A stretch of 64,000 bases of DNA from Aquibaculum sediminis (lineage in GTDB: Bacteria > Pseudomonadota > Alphaproteobacteria > Kiloniellales > DSM-21159): positions 76,460-140,459 of the forward strand of contig NZ_JBFCVK010000011.1 in the NCBI RefSeq assembly GCF_040712085.1, in the 5' to 3' direction. Below are positions 44,893 to 54,527 of this stretch, in pieces. The notes beneath the pieces were generated by a model. It saw only the letters and a program-made list of their open reading frames with translations. It had not been told where the DNA came from and did no database searches. How positions within the stretch are numbered: the first letter of the stretch is position 1; every line of letters starts with the position of its first letter. The translations under genes were made by a program, and so were the position numbers.

Positions 44893-45663
44893 GTGAGCGT
44901 AGTCGTGCGAGAGACCCCGGAGCCCGGTGTCGCCCTTTTGCGGATCCATCGGCCCGAGGCGCGCAACGCGCTCAACATGGAGGTCCGACGGCAGCTCTCG
45001 GAGGCCTTCCGGGACCTGAACCGTGAAAGCGACCTGCGGGCGGTTGTGCTGACCGGTGATGAAAAGGCCTTTGCCGCCGGCGCCGACCTCAAGGAGTTCG
45101 CCGAGCTTACGGCGGTGGAGCAGATGCAGCGCCAGACGCACAAGCTCTGGGAAAACATCACGGCCTGCCCGAAGCCGGTGATCGCAGCGGTGAACGGCTT
45201 CGCGCTTGGCGGTGGCTGCGAGCTGGCGATGCATGCGGACATCATCGTCGCCGGGGAGAATGCGAAATTTGGGCAGCCGGAAGTGCGCGTCGGTTTGATG
45301 CCGGGCGCCGGCGGCACGCAGCGGCTCACCCGGGCCGTGGGCAAGTTCCGGGCCATGAAGCTGGTGCTCCTCGGCGAGCCGATTTCCGGGACCGAGGCCG
45401 GGGCCATGGGGCTGGCCAGTGAGGTGGTGCCCGATGCGGAGGTGCTGCCGCGGGCCCTGGAAATGGCCCGGCGGATCGCCGCCCTACCACCGCTGGCGGT
45501 CGAGCAGATCAAGGAGGTGCTGCTGGCCGGCATGGACGCCTCGCTTGCCACCGGGATGATGGTGGAACGCAAGGCCTTCCAGCTGCTCTTTGCCACCGAG
45601 GATCAGAAGGAGGGCGCGCGTGCCTTCGCCGAGAAGCGCAAGCCCGACTTCAAGGGGCGGTGA
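44893..45663 (+). CDS. Enoyl-CoA hydratase/isomerase family protein
   Basis: 256 residues, crotonase fold. Oxyanion-hole motifs are AFAAGADLKEFAELT and NGFALGGGCELAMHADIIVA; the two catalytic glutamates of hydratases are seen in ALGGGCELAMH and GQPEVRVGLMPGAGGTQRL. It hydrates 2-enoyl-CoA to 3-hydroxyacyl-CoA. The start is GTG with GGAGG upstream. It pairs with the divergent acyl-CoA dehydrogenase. PaaF/FadB-like substrate range cannot be judged. Confidence 0.9.
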   Translation: MSVVVRETPEPGVALLRIHRPEARNALNMEVRRQLSEAFRDLNRESDLRAVVLTGDEKAFAAGADLKEFAELTAVEQMQRQTHKLWENITACPKPVIAAVNGFALGGGCELAMHADIIVAGENAKFGQPEVRVGLMPGAGGTQRLTRAVGKFRAMKLVLLGEPISGTEAGAMGLASEVVPDAEVLPRALEMARRIAALPPLAVEQIKEVLLAGMDASLATGMMVERKAFQLLFATEDQKEGARAFAEKRKPDFKGR

Positions 45664-45860
45664 TCGCCCAGGGGGCCTTGAGGCGGCGAGCGGATCAGGC
45701 GGCATGAAGCTTGTCGCCGCGGGGCCCATAGGCTAGAGCACAAAGCGAATTTGGCTGACGGCGGCTGCTTTGCAGCGCAGCTTGGCTCGTGCAGATTGCG
45801 GGGCGCCGACCGCAGCCAGCCGTCCGACCCAGAATCAACAAGCCCGGGAGACCAAGCCCC

Positions 45861-46973
45861 ATGCCCGCCAACAAGTCCCTGCTCGTCCTGCCCGGTGACG
45901 GAATCGGTCCGGAAGTGATCGGCGAAGTGCGCCGTGTCGTCGACTGGATGGACAAGCGCCGCGCCGTCTCCTTTAACGTGGAAGAGGATCTGGTCGGCGG
46001 TGCGGCCATCGACAAGCACGGCATTCCGCTGGCTGATGCCACCATGGACAAGGCGTTGAACGTCGATGCGGTGATCCTGGGCGCGGTCGGCGGGCCCAAG
46101 TGGGATGAACTGCCCTTCGAGCGCAAGCCGGAGCGCGGCCTGCTGCGCCTGCGCAAGGAGATGCAGCTCTATGCGAACCTGCGCCCGGCGCTCTGCTTCG
46201 AGGCACTGGTCGAGGCCTCTTCCCTGAAGCCCGAGTTCGTCTCCGGCCTCGATATCATGATCATCCGGGAGTTGACCGGCGGCGTCTACTTCGGAGAGCC
46301 CCGCGGGATTGAGACCCTGGAGAATGGTGAGCGCCGCGGCATCAACACCCAGGTCTACACCACCTCCGAGATCCGTCGCGTTGCCGCAGTGGCCTTCGAG
46401 CTGGCGCGCAAGCGCCGCGGCAAGGTGACCTCCTGCGAGAAAGCGAACGTGATGGAATCCGGCGTGCTCTGGCGCCAGGAGGTGACCAAGCTGCACGGCG
46501 AGTCCTTCTCCGACGTGGAACTGGAGCACATGTACGCCGACAACGCGGCGATGCAGCTGGTGCGCCAGCCCAAGCAGTTCGACGTCATCGTCACCGACAA
46601 CCTCTTCGGCGATATCCTCTCCGACGAGGCGGCGATGCTGACCGGCTCCTTGGGCATGCTGCCCTCGGCCTCGATCGGCGACGTGGACGAGACCGGCCGG
46701 CGCAAGGCGCTCTATGAGCCGGTGCACGGTTCCGCCCCGGACATCGCCGGCGCGGGCAAGGCCAACCCGCTGGCCACGATCCTCTCCTTCGCCATGGCGC
46801 TGCGCTACACCTTCGATCATGGCGAGGATGCCGATCTGATCGAGAAGGCGGTGCAGCAGGTGCTCGGACGCGGCATTCGCACCGCAGACATCATGTCTGC
46901 GGGCGCCACGCTCGTCTCCACCGAGGACATGGGCAAGGCCCTGCTGCAGGAGCTCGACAGCCTGGCTGCCTGA
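45861..46973 (+). CDS. leuB: 3-isopropylmalate dehydrogenase
   Basis: 370 residues. LeuB motifs: LPGDGIGPEVIGEVRRVVDW at the N-terminus, LRLRKEMQLYANLRPA with the substrate arginines, MIIRELTGGVYFGEPRG, the metal-binding VTDNLFGDILSDEAAML, and NAD-binding EPVHGSAPDIAGAGKANP. It oxidises 3-isopropylmalate in leucine biosynthesis. GGGAG lies about 10 bases before ATG. A terminator follows. No leuCD in the window. Confidence 0.95.
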   Translation: MPANKSLLVLPGDGIGPEVIGEVRRVVDWMDKRRAVSFNVEEDLVGGAAIDKHGIPLADATMDKALNVDAVILGAVGGPKWDELPFERKPERGLLRLRKEMQLYANLRPALCFEALVEASSLKPEFVSGLDIMIIRELTGGVYFGEPRGIETLENGERRGINTQVYTTSEIRRVAAVAFELARKRRGKVTSCEKANVMESGVLWRQEVTKLHGESFSDVELEHMYADNAAMQLVRQPKQFDVIVTDNLFGDILSDEAAMLTGSLGMLPSASIGDVDETGRRKALYEPVHGSAPDIAGAGKANPLATILSFAMALRYTFDHGEDADLIEKAVQQVLGRGIRTADIMSAGATLVSTEDMGKALLQELDSLAA

Positions 46974-47000
46974 GATCAGTTATCTCACTGCGTGTTTGGG

Positions 47001-47030
47001 AGGGGCCGCCGATGAGGCGGCCCCTTCTTG
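47001..47030 (+). terminator. Terminator after leuB
   Basis: AGGGGCCGCC (47001-47010) pairs with GGCGGCCCCT (47016-47025), loop GATGA, followed by TCTTG. Confidence 0.7.
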
Positions 47031-47126
47031 CTATCGGCCTTTACGGGCACAGATATTCTAATTAAAATAGTATAAACTGTGAGATTCCATCCCCTGTGAT
47101 GCTTCGGGCGAGGGAGGCGCTGGGGC

Positions 47127-48263
47127 ATGCACGTCGCGCTCTTCGTGGGCACGCGCCCGGAGGCCATCAAGCTGGCGCCGCTGGTCCGGGCGCTTCGCAA
47201 GGACGCCGGCTTTCAAGCAACCCTGATCGCCAGTGGCCAGCACGACAGCCTGCTGTCCCAGGCCTTGAGCGATTTCTCCCTCACGCCCGACCTCGACCTC
47301 AAGGTGATGCGGCCGCGCCAGAACCTGGCCGGACTTACCGCGCGTCTCTTTGCCGGGATCGACGGTGTTCTTGAGGAGGTGCGGCCCGATTGGGTGCTGG
47401 TGCAGGGCGATACCGCCACCGCCCAGGTCGCCGCTCACTGCGCCTTCTATCGCGGCATTCCCGTCGGCCATGTGGAGGCGGGCCTGCGCAGCCACGATCT
47501 CTCGGCGCCCTTTCCGGAGGAACTCAATCGCCGCATCCTCACGCTGCTCGCACAACTCCATTTCGCGCCCACGCGCCAGGCGGCGGCGAACCTGCGCGCG
47601 GAAGGGGTGTCTCCGGACCGGATTCGGGTCACGGGGAACAGCGGCATCGATGCGCTGCTGCAGGTGGCCGCCGAGGTGCGGTGCCATCCGCCGATACTGC
47701 CCGAGCATCTGTCGGTCTTCCTAGGCCGGCACCCCAGACTCGTGCTGATCACCAGTCATCGCCGTGAAGCGCTGGGGCAGCGTCTTCCGGCCCTCTGTTC
47801 GGCTCTGGGTACCCTCGCGCGGCTGCACCCGGAGACGGGCTTCCTCTTCTGCCTGCACCCGAATCCGGCCGTGCAGGAAAGGATTCGCCACGGCCTGCAG
47901 GGCGCGGCCAATGTCGTGCTCAGCGAGCCGCTGTCATACCGGCCCTTTGTCTACCTGATGCAGCGCGCGCAACTCCTGATCACCGACTCCGGCGGCTTGC
48001 AGGAGGAGGCGCCGAGCCTGGGCGTGCCGCTGTTGGTGACGCGGGCGGTCACGGAGCGTCCGGAGGGGCTTGCGGCCGGCTGCGCTGAGCTGCTTCCGCC
48101 GGAGCCGGAAGCCATCGTCGCCCGTGTCGGGCAGCGGCTGCGGGGGGCACAGCGCCCGGTTGGCCAGCGCGCCTTACCCAACCCTTACGGCGACGGCCGC
48201 GCCAGCCTACGCATCCTCGCTGCCTTGCGCCAAGAGCGCAGCGGTGCACGCGCCGCGGAGTGA
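47127..48263 (+). CDS. wecB: UDP-N-acetylglucosamine 2-epimerase (non-hydrolysing)
   Basis: 378 residues. Starts with FVGTRPEAIKLAPLVRALRK; further signatures are VQGDTATAQVAAHCAFYRGI, GHVEAGLRSHDLSAPFPEEL, TSHRREALGQ and ITDSGGLQEEAPSLGVPLLV with the VTRAVTERPEG loop. It converts UDP-GlcNAc to UDP-ManNAc for surface polysaccharide. It stands alone, without mannosaminuronate genes nearby. An AT-rich stretch at 47050-47085 just upstream probably holds its promoter. Confidence 0.92.
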   Translation: MHVALFVGTRPEAIKLAPLVRALRKDAGFQATLIASGQHDSLLSQALSDFSLTPDLDLKVMRPRQNLAGLTARLFAGIDGVLEEVRPDWVLVQGDTATAQVAAHCAFYRGIPVGHVEAGLRSHDLSAPFPEELNRRILTLLAQLHFAPTRQAAANLRAEGVSPDRIRVTGNSGIDALLQVAAEVRCHPPILPEHLSVFLGRHPRLVLITSHRREALGQRLPALCSALGTLARLHPETGFLFCLHPNPAVQERIRHGLQGAANVVLSEPLSYRPFVYLMQRAQLLITDSGGLQEEAPSLGVPLLVTRAVTERPEGLAAGCAELLPPEPEAIVARVGQRLRGAQRPVGQRALPNPYGDGRASLRILAALRQERSGARAAE

Positions 48264-48333
48264 TTCAGTGGGGTGGCTCGACGGGTTTCTTAAAGAATTT
48301 GCCAACGACGTGCCCCGAATGTGCCCCCAGACG

Positions 48334-48362
48334 CAAAAGAGGGCCGGTGATGACCGACCCTC
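48334..48362 (-). terminator. Terminator of tRNA-Asn
   Basis: On the minus strand GAGGGTCGGT pairs with ACCGGCCCTC (one G-T pair) around a 4-base loop, followed by TTTTG. Confidence 0.75.
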
Positions 48363-48386
48363 TCTTAGCTAACCACTTGATTTTGT

Positions 48387-48462
<76 letters not shown>

Positions 48463-48573
48463 TCAGGGAGCGGCCATCTCTGGCCGCCGCGGCGGGCTTA
48501 TAGCAAAGGCCAAGCCCCCCTGCAAAGACTTTCGCTGCCTTCTGCAACCGCCTGCGAACAAGCAACAAACGGC

Positions 48574-48647
48574 TGGAGGCCCGGGCCGGAATCGAACCGA
48601 CGTACGAGGATTTGCAGTCCTCTGCATAACCACTCTGCCACCGGGCC
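48574..48647 (-). tRNA. tRNA-Cys (anticodon GCA)
   Basis: 74 bases with encoded CCA (48574-48576). Acceptor GGCCCGG/CCGGGCC; anticodon arm GAGGACTGCAAATCCTC presents GCA; the T-arm holds GGTTCGATTCC. Confidence 0.97.
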
Positions 48648-48884
48648 GGCGGCGTCTCGCGCGACGGGTTAGTGGCACCTGCTCCGGGATCGGTCAAGAG
48701 GGCAGCGGCTTTTTTGCCGAGCTCTGACGTAAGCGTTTCCCGGCGGGTTGAGGCGGGCTCTCGTGCGCCATCGGATCTTGCTGTCGTTGTCTTGGCGCCG
48801 TGCGGTCACTATAAGGCGGCGGAGGCGGGCGCGTGGGCTTCAATGCTGCGCGCCGGGACTATGGACAGACGAGGGACGAAGGCC

Positions 48885-49535
48885 GTGGACTACGCCAGCG
48901 CGCGCCGAAATATGGTGGACGGGCAACTGCGCACCAATCGCGTCACCGATCCCGGGGTGATTGCCGCATTCGAAAGCCTGCCGCGTGAGCGCTTCGTGCC
49001 CGAGGGCGCACGCGGTCATGCCTATATCGATGAAGACCTGCAGTTGGGCGAGGGCCGCTGGCTGATGGAGCCGATGGTGCTCGCGCGCCTGCTTCAGGCC
49101 GCGGATATCGATGCCGGGGCGTCCGTTTTGGTGGTCGGCGCCGGCACCGGTTACGCCGCGGCACTGATTGCCCAGATCGCCAGCGGTGTGGTGGCACTGG
49201 AAGAGAACACCTCCCTGGCCGCGCAGGCCGAGGCGCTGTTTGAGGAGCTCGAGATCGACAATGCCGTCGTCGTGACTGGCTCCCTGCGTGAGGGATATGC
49301 GGCCCAGGCGCCCTATGACGTCATCCTGATCGATGGCGGTGTCGAAGAGGTGCCTCCCGCATTGAGCGAACAGCTTGTCGAGGGTGGCCGGCTGGTGACG
49401 GTGGTGCGCGAGACGCCCAGCATGGGGCGCGCGCGACTCTTCCGCAAGAATGGCACCTTCTCCAGCCGGATCCTCTTCGATGCGGCCACACCCGTGATTG
49501 AGAGCCTGCGCAAGGCACGCAGCTTTGTTTTCTGA
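48885..49535 (+). CDS. Protein-L-isoaspartate O-methyltransferase-like protein
   Basis: 216 residues. The N-terminus DYASARRNMVDGQLRTNRVT is characteristic of the alphaproteobacterial PCMT-like group found beside tolC. The SAM-binding region is VLVVGAGTGYAAALIAQIAS; FVPEGARGHAYIDEDLQLGE matches the PCMT substrate loop. The GTG at 48885 with GAGGG 9 bases upstream is preferred; ATGs at 48843 and 48861 lack ribosome sites and add non-conserved residues. True repair activity on isoaspartate is unproven for this subgroup. tolC follows 53 bases on. Confidence 0.82.
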   Translation: MDYASARRNMVDGQLRTNRVTDPGVIAAFESLPRERFVPEGARGHAYIDEDLQLGEGRWLMEPMVLARLLQAADIDAGASVLVVGAGTGYAAALIAQIASGVVALEENTSLAAQAEALFEELEIDNAVVVTGSLREGYAAQAPYDVILIDGGVEEVPPALSEQLVEGGRLVTVVRETPSMGRARLFRKNGTFSSRILFDAATPVIESLRKARSFVF

Positions 49536-49588
49536 ATCCGGAATGATAGGTTGAGGGCGCCAGCGGAACATTAAAGGGGGCTTGGCGA

Positions 49589-50974
49589 ATGAGCGACATA
49601 CGAGCGAGCCGGCGTCGTGCCCGTCTTGGCCTGTTTCTCGCCGGCACGCTTCTCGGGGCGCTACCGGGTGCTGCGCTTGGGCAAACCCTCGAAGACGCTC
49701 TTTCCGCAGCCTATATGAACAACCCCCGCTTGCTCGGCGGTCAGGCCGAGTTGCGGGCGACCAATGAGGCCGTTCCCCAGGCACAATCCGGATGGCGCCC
49801 GCGCGTCGAACTGAGCGCGAGTGCCGGTCTCAATCGGCAGAGCGTCGATGCGGGCCGCGGCTGGGATCCCGAAACACGGCGGCAGCGCAGCGCCGAAGTG
49901 GGGGTGGTGCAGCCGCTCTATCGCGGCGGGCGCACCGAAGCCGGCGTGGCCCGGGCGGAAAACCAGGTTTTCGGCCAGCGGGCCGTGCTGGTCGATACCG
50001 AGCAGGCGGTTCTGCTTGATGCGGTCATCGCCTACATGGACGTCTGGCGCGACGAGGCCGAGGTCGAACTCAACATCAGCAGCGAGCAGGTGATCGGGCG
50101 TCAGCTCTCCGCGGCGCGCGACCGCTTCGAGGTGGGCGAGACCACCCGCACTGACGTGGCGCAGGCCGAGTCCCGCCTGTCGCGCGCCACGGCCCAGCGC
50201 ATTGCCGCGGAAGGGCAGTTGCGCAGCAGCCGGGCCATCTTTCGTGAAGTGACCGGGATCCCTGTCGGAACCTTGGAGGCGCCCGAGCCGGTGCGTGAGT
50301 TGCCGGCCTCGGAGTTTGAAGCGGCAGAGCAGGCGCAACTGGCCAATCCCCAGGTCGTTGCTGCCGGCTTTTTCGAACGCGCTGCCGAGCGTGCGATCCG
50401 CGAGCGTTACGGCGAGCTGCTGCCCGAGGTCAACCTGCGCGCCGGGGCCAGCGAAGGTCGCGACATGCAAGGGCGCGGGGTCAAGACCAGCAGCCTGAGC
50501 CTGATCGCCGAAGTGACAGTGCCGATCTATCAGCAGGGGCTGGTGTCCAGCCAGGTGCGCGAGGCCAAGCAGACCACGAGTCAGCGCCGTCTCGAGATGG
50601 AGCAGGCGCGCCGGGCGGTCGAACAGGAAGCCATTTCGGCCTGGGAATCGCTGGCATCGGCCCGGGCTCAGATCGTCTCCTTCGATGCCGAGATCCAGGC
50701 AGCAGAGATCGCGCTGGAAGGCGTGCGCGAAGAGGCGACCGTGGGCGCGCGCACCGTGCTCGACGTGCTCGATCAGGAACAGGAGCTCCTTGATGCCCAG
50801 GTCAATCGAGTGCGGGCGCAACGCGATGAGGTGGTCGCCAGCTTTCGCCTGCTGGCCGCTGTCGGTCGCCTGACTGCGGGCGACCTGGGCCTGGATGTGC
50901 CGCTCTATGATCCGGAACTGGATTACCGGGCGGTGCGTGACCGCTGGTACGGGTTGAGCGTGCCCAACGAATAG
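49589..50974 (+). CDS. tolC: TolC family outer-membrane efflux/secretion channel
   Basis: 461 residues with a signal peptide (LGLFLAGTLLGALPGAALG). Two OEP repeats of strand-helix-strand: TLEDALSAAYMNNPRLLGGQ opens the first; the second half includes LYRGGRTEAGVARAENQVFG-type and VGARTVLDVLDQEQELLDAQ motifs. It forms the trimeric tunnel for type I secretion or RND efflux. AAAGGGGGC precedes ATG. Sits in the conserved order pcm-like, tolC, popZ, valS. Confidence 0.9.
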   Translation: MSDIRASRRRARLGLFLAGTLLGALPGAALGQTLEDALSAAYMNNPRLLGGQAELRATNEAVPQAQSGWRPRVELSASAGLNRQSVDAGRGWDPETRRQRSAEVGVVQPLYRGGRTEAGVARAENQVFGQRAVLVDTEQAVLLDAVIAYMDVWRDEAEVELNISSEQVIGRQLSAARDRFEVGETTRTDVAQAESRLSRATAQRIAAEGQLRSSRAIFREVTGIPVGTLEAPEPVRELPASEFEAAEQAQLANPQVVAAGFFERAAERAIRERYGELLPEVNLRAGASEGRDMQGRGVKTSSLSLIAEVTVPIYQQGLVSSQVREAKQTTSQRRLEMEQARRAVEQEAISAWESLASARAQIVSFDAEIQAAEIALEGVREEATVGARTVLDVLDQEQELLDAQVNRVRAQRDEVVASFRLLAAVGRLTAGDLGLDVPLYDPELDYRAVRDRWYGLSVPNE

Positions 50975-51030
50975 GGTAAGCCCGATGCGGGCGCCCGTAT
51001 GCGTGGCGCAAGCTTAGACTGGAGTGCGGC

Positions 51031-51627
51031 ATGGCCCAGAGCGGCGGGCAGAACGAACCCTCCATGGAAGATATCCTGGCGTCCATTCGCCGGATCATCA
51101 CCGAGGACGAGAAGGCGCAGCACACTCGACCGGCAGCGGCGACGCGTCCGGCACCGGAGCCTGTCGGCGGGGAGGATGACGAGGAAGATGTTCTCGATCT
51201 GACCGAGAGGGTGGAGCCTGCAGAAGAGGTCCCGGCCACGGAAGCGACCGCCGCCTTTGCCACGGATGCCGCACCGCAACCCACTGAGCCCAATGAGCAG
51301 ACGGCTGCCGACAACCAGTCGGACGCCGCGGCGGAACAGGCCGTATCGGGCAGTGGCACACCCGCCGGCGCGCGTGAGGGCCTGGTGTCTGCACAGACGG
51401 CAGCGGCCGCGGTGGCGGCTCTTTCCGAGGTATCGCGCAACCTCGGCAACGACAACGCCAAGTCCCAGGCTGGCCCGGCTATGGAAGGGCAGACGCTGGA
51501 TGCCCTGGTGCGCCAGGCGCTTACCCCGTTGCTCCAGGCCTGGCTGGACGAGAATCTGCCTGCACTGGTGGAGGATGTCGTTCGTGAAGAGGTTCAGCGC
51601 CTGGTGATCGAGTCTCGCCGCCGCTGA
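51031..51627 (+). CDS. popZ: Polar organizing protein PopZ (DUF2497)
   Basis: 198 residues. N-terminal short helix QNEPSMEDILASIRRIITED is the conserved PopZ partner-binding segment; a long acidic, proline/alanine-rich disordered linker follows (about 30-130); the C-terminal helices ALVRQALTPLLQAWLDENLP and ALVEDVVREEVQRLV drive oligomerisation. In Caulobacter PopZ forms the polar hub that anchors ParB-parS and recruits polarity factors. Location between tolC and valS is typical of Alphaproteobacteria. Confidence 0.87.
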   Translation: MAQSGGQNEPSMEDILASIRRIITEDEKAQHTRPAAATRPAPEPVGGEDDEEDVLDLTERVEPAEEVPATEATAAFATDAAPQPTEPNEQTAADNQSDAAAEQAVSGSGTPAGAREGLVSAQTAAAAVAALSEVSRNLGNDNAKSQAGPAMEGQTLDALVRQALTPLLQAWLDENLPALVEDVVREEVQRLVIESRRR

Positions 51628-51723
51628 TCCCGCCGGCTCCGAGACCGGCTTGGCGCGTCCGCGCCATCGCAAAGTCCTATCGCCGCCTTGCGGCCCCAAG
51701 AGTGAAGTGAGGAAGCTGCTGCC

Positions 51724-54387
51724 ATGGCAGAGCTCGACAAGACCTATCGACCGGCCGAGGTCGAAGCCAAGCAGTATCAACGCTGGGAGGACAGCGGGCT
51801 CTTTGCCTGCGTGCCGGAATCCAAGGCCGATCCCTATGTGATCATGATGCCGCCGCCGAATGTGACCGGCAGCCTGCACATGGGCCACGCGCTGACCTTC
51901 ACCATCCAGGATATTCTCATCCGCTGGCACCGGATGGGCGGACGCGATGCGCTCTGGCAGCCCGGCAGCGACCATGCCGGCATCGCCACCCAGATGGTGG
52001 TCGAACGCAAGCTTGCCGCGGAGGGAAACAACCTCAGCCGCGCCGAGATGGGTCGTGAGAAGTTCCTGGAGAAAGTCTGGGAGTGGAAGGCCGAGTCCGG
52101 CGGCACCATCACGCGGCAGTTGCGGCGCCTCGGTGCCTCCGCCGACTGGGGGCGCGAACGCTTCACCATGGACGCCGGTTTGTCGGAAGCCGTGCGCAAG
52201 GTTTTTGTGCAGCTCTTCAAGGAAGGGCTGATCTACCGCGACAAGCGGCTGGTCAACTGGGACCCAAAGCTGCACACCGCCATTTCCGACCTGGAGGTGC
52301 AGCAGGTCGAGAGCCAGGGCAAGCTCTGGCACTTCCGCTACCCTGTGGAAGGGGAGGAGGGGCGTTTCATCGTGGTCGCGACCACGCGCCCGGAGACCAT
52401 GCTCGGCGACAGCGGCATCGCCGTGCATCCGGAGGATGAGCGCTACGCCGATCTCGTGGGCAAGCATGCCATCCTGCCGCTGGTCGGCCGGCGCCTGCCC
52501 ATCGTGGCCGACGACTATGCCGACCCGGAAACCGGCACCGGCGCGGTGAAGATGACCCCGGCGCACGACTTCAACGACTTCGAGGTCGGTCGTCGCCACA
52601 ACCTCGAGCTCATCAACATCTTCGACCGCGATGCCTGCATCAACGAGAACGCGCCCGAAGCCTATCGTGGGCTCGACCGCTATGCGGCGCGGGCGCGGGT
52701 CGTCGCGGACCTGGAAGCGCAGGGCCTGGTGGAGAAGGTCGAGGAGCACGCCAATGTTGTGCCGCACGGCGACCGCTCGAATGTCGCCATCGAGCCCTGG
52801 CTGACCGACCAGTGGTACGTCGATGCCGCCACCCTGGCCAAGCCCTGCATCGAGGCGGTGGAGCAGGGACGGACCCGCTTCGTGCCCAAGCAGTGGGAGA
52901 ACACCTACTTCGAGTGGATGCGCAACATCCAGCCCTGGTGCATCTCGCGCCAGATCTGGTGGGGTCATCAGGTGCCGGCCTGGTACGGACCAGACGGCAC
53001 GGTCTTCGTCGAAGAGACAGAGGAGGCGGCGCAGGCTGCGGCCAAATCACACTTCGGTGAGGAAGTGGCACTGGAGCGCGACAGTGACGTGCTCGACACC
53101 TGGTTCTCCTCGGCGCTCTGGCCTTTCTCCACGCTGGGCTGGCCGTCGAAAGATCCGGCGGTGGTGCACGACCTGGCCCGCTACTATCCCGGCGATGTGC
53201 TTGTTACCGGATTCGACATCATCTTTTTCTGGGTCGCCCGGATGATGATGATGGGCATGCATTTCATGGGCGATGTGCCCTTCAAGGACGTCTACATCCA
53301 CGCCCTCGTGCGCGACCAGCACGGCCAGAAGATGTCCAAGTCCAAGGGCAACGTGCTCGATCCCTTGGACCTGATCGACCAGTACGGCTGCGATGCCCTG
53401 CGGTTCACCCTGGCGGCCATGGCGGTGCCGGGGCGCGACGTGAAGCTGGATCCGCAGCGCATCGAGGGCTATCGCAACTTCTCCACCAAGCTGTGGAACG
53501 CAGCCCGCTTCTGCCAGATGAACGGCGCGGCGCTGTCGGAGGATTTCGATCCGGCCCACTGCAAGCACAGCGTCAATCGCTGGCTGGTGGGTGAGCTGGT
53601 GGAGGTCGAGCGCGGGCTGGAACGCGCCCTGGAGAACTACCGCCTGGATGAGGCGGCGAGCCTGCTCTATCGCTTCATCTGGAACGGTTTCTGCGACTGG
53701 TACATCGAGTTCGCCAAGCCGCTGCTGGAGCAGGAGGACTACGCCGCGGAGACGCGGGCGACCATGGCCTGGGCCATGAACCTGCTCTTGCGCTTCCTGC
53801 ACCCCTTCATGCCCTTCGTGTCCGAGGAGCTCTGGGAGCATTTCGGGGACGGAAGTCTGCTCATGGGCGTGCAGCGCCCGCGGCTTTCCGAGTCCCTGCG
53901 TGATCCCGAAGCCGCGGCGGAGATCGGCTGGCTGATTCGCCTGATCACCGAGGTCCGGGCCCTGCGCGGGGAGGTCAATCTGCCGCCCACCGCCAAGCCG
54001 GTCATGCTGGCCAAGGATGCTGACGAGACAACGCGCAAGCGGCTGGAGGCGCACAGCGCTCTGACCATGCGCCTTGGGCGGCTGGAGCGGATCGAAGCAA
54101 TAGACGAGGACTTGCCGCAGGACGCGGTCAGCTTCGTCATCGATGAAACGACCTTCGGACTGCCCTTGAAGGAGGTGCTGGACATCGCGGCGGAGCGCGC
54201 CCGGCTGCAGAAGGAGATCGAAAAGCTCGGCAAGGAGATCGCCAAGATCGACGGCAAGCTGGGCAACGAGCAGTTCCTGGCGAAGGCGCCGGAGGCCGTG
54301 ATCGCCGAACAGCACAGCCGCCGCGACGACGCCGCCCGGGCCCGCGAGAAGCTCGAAGCCAGCCTCAAGCGACTCGCGTCCCTTTAA
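51724..54387 (+). CDS. valS: Valyl-tRNA synthetase
   Basis: 887 residues, class I synthetase. HIGH-type motif in GSLHMGHALTFT, editing domain (about 190-340, with TTRPETMLGDSGIAV), KMSKS motif in GQKMSKSKGNVLDPLDL, anticodon-binding helical domain and a C-terminal coiled coil (RARLQKEIEKLGKEIAKIDG). Charges tRNA-Val. GAGGAAG precedes ATG. No T-box or obvious leader is seen. Confidence 0.97.
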   Translation: MAELDKTYRPAEVEAKQYQRWEDSGLFACVPESKADPYVIMMPPPNVTGSLHMGHALTFTIQDILIRWHRMGGRDALWQPGSDHAGIATQMVVERKLAAEGNNLSRAEMGREKFLEKVWEWKAESGGTITRQLRRLGASADWGRERFTMDAGLSEAVRKVFVQLFKEGLIYRDKRLVNWDPKLHTAISDLEVQQVESQGKLWHFRYPVEGEEGRFIVVATTRPETMLGDSGIAVHPEDERYADLVGKHAILPLVGRRLPIVADDYADPETGTGAVKMTPAHDFNDFEVGRRHNLELINIFDRDACINENAPEAYRGLDRYAARARVVADLEAQGLVEKVEEHANVVPHGDRSNVAIEPWLTDQWYVDAATLAKPCIEAVEQGRTRFVPKQWENTYFEWMRNIQPWCISRQIWWGHQVPAWYGPDGTVFVEETEEAAQAAAKSHFGEEVALERDSDVLDTWFSSALWPFSTLGWPSKDPAVVHDLARYYPGDVLVTGFDIIFFWVARMMMMGMHFMGDVPFKDVYIHALVRDQHGQKMSKSKGNVLDPLDLIDQYGCDALRFTLAAMAVPGRDVKLDPQRIEGYRNFSTKLWNAARFCQMNGAALSEDFDPAHCKHSVNRWLVGELVEVERGLERALENYRLDEAASLLYRFIWNGFCDWYIEFAKPLLEQEDYAAETRATMAWAMNLLLRFLHPFMPFVSEELWEHFGDGSLLMGVQRPRLSESLRDPEAAAEIGWLIRLITEVRALRGEVNLPPTAKPVMLAKDADETTRKRLEAHSALTMRLGRLERIEAIDEDLPQDAVSFVIDETTFGLPLKEVLDIAAERARLQKEIEKLGKEIAKIDGKLGNEQFLAKAPEAVIAEQHSRRDDAARAREKLEASLKRLASL

Positions 54388-54527
54388 GACAACACCAACG
54401 CTGGCAAGCGCGTCGCCTCGAAAAGACTTTGAGGGAAGGGGCGCCCTTGGCTAGGCTCATGCAAGCCCGGGCCTCGGTCCGGAAACAACGAGAATAGACC
54501 TTTAAGCAACGTTAAGGACGAGAGGGA

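Noticed and set aside
45731..45790. CTAGAGC motif near 45734 as another palindromic element
   Set aside because: The similarity stops after about 8 bases; the following sequence does not match either hairpin.
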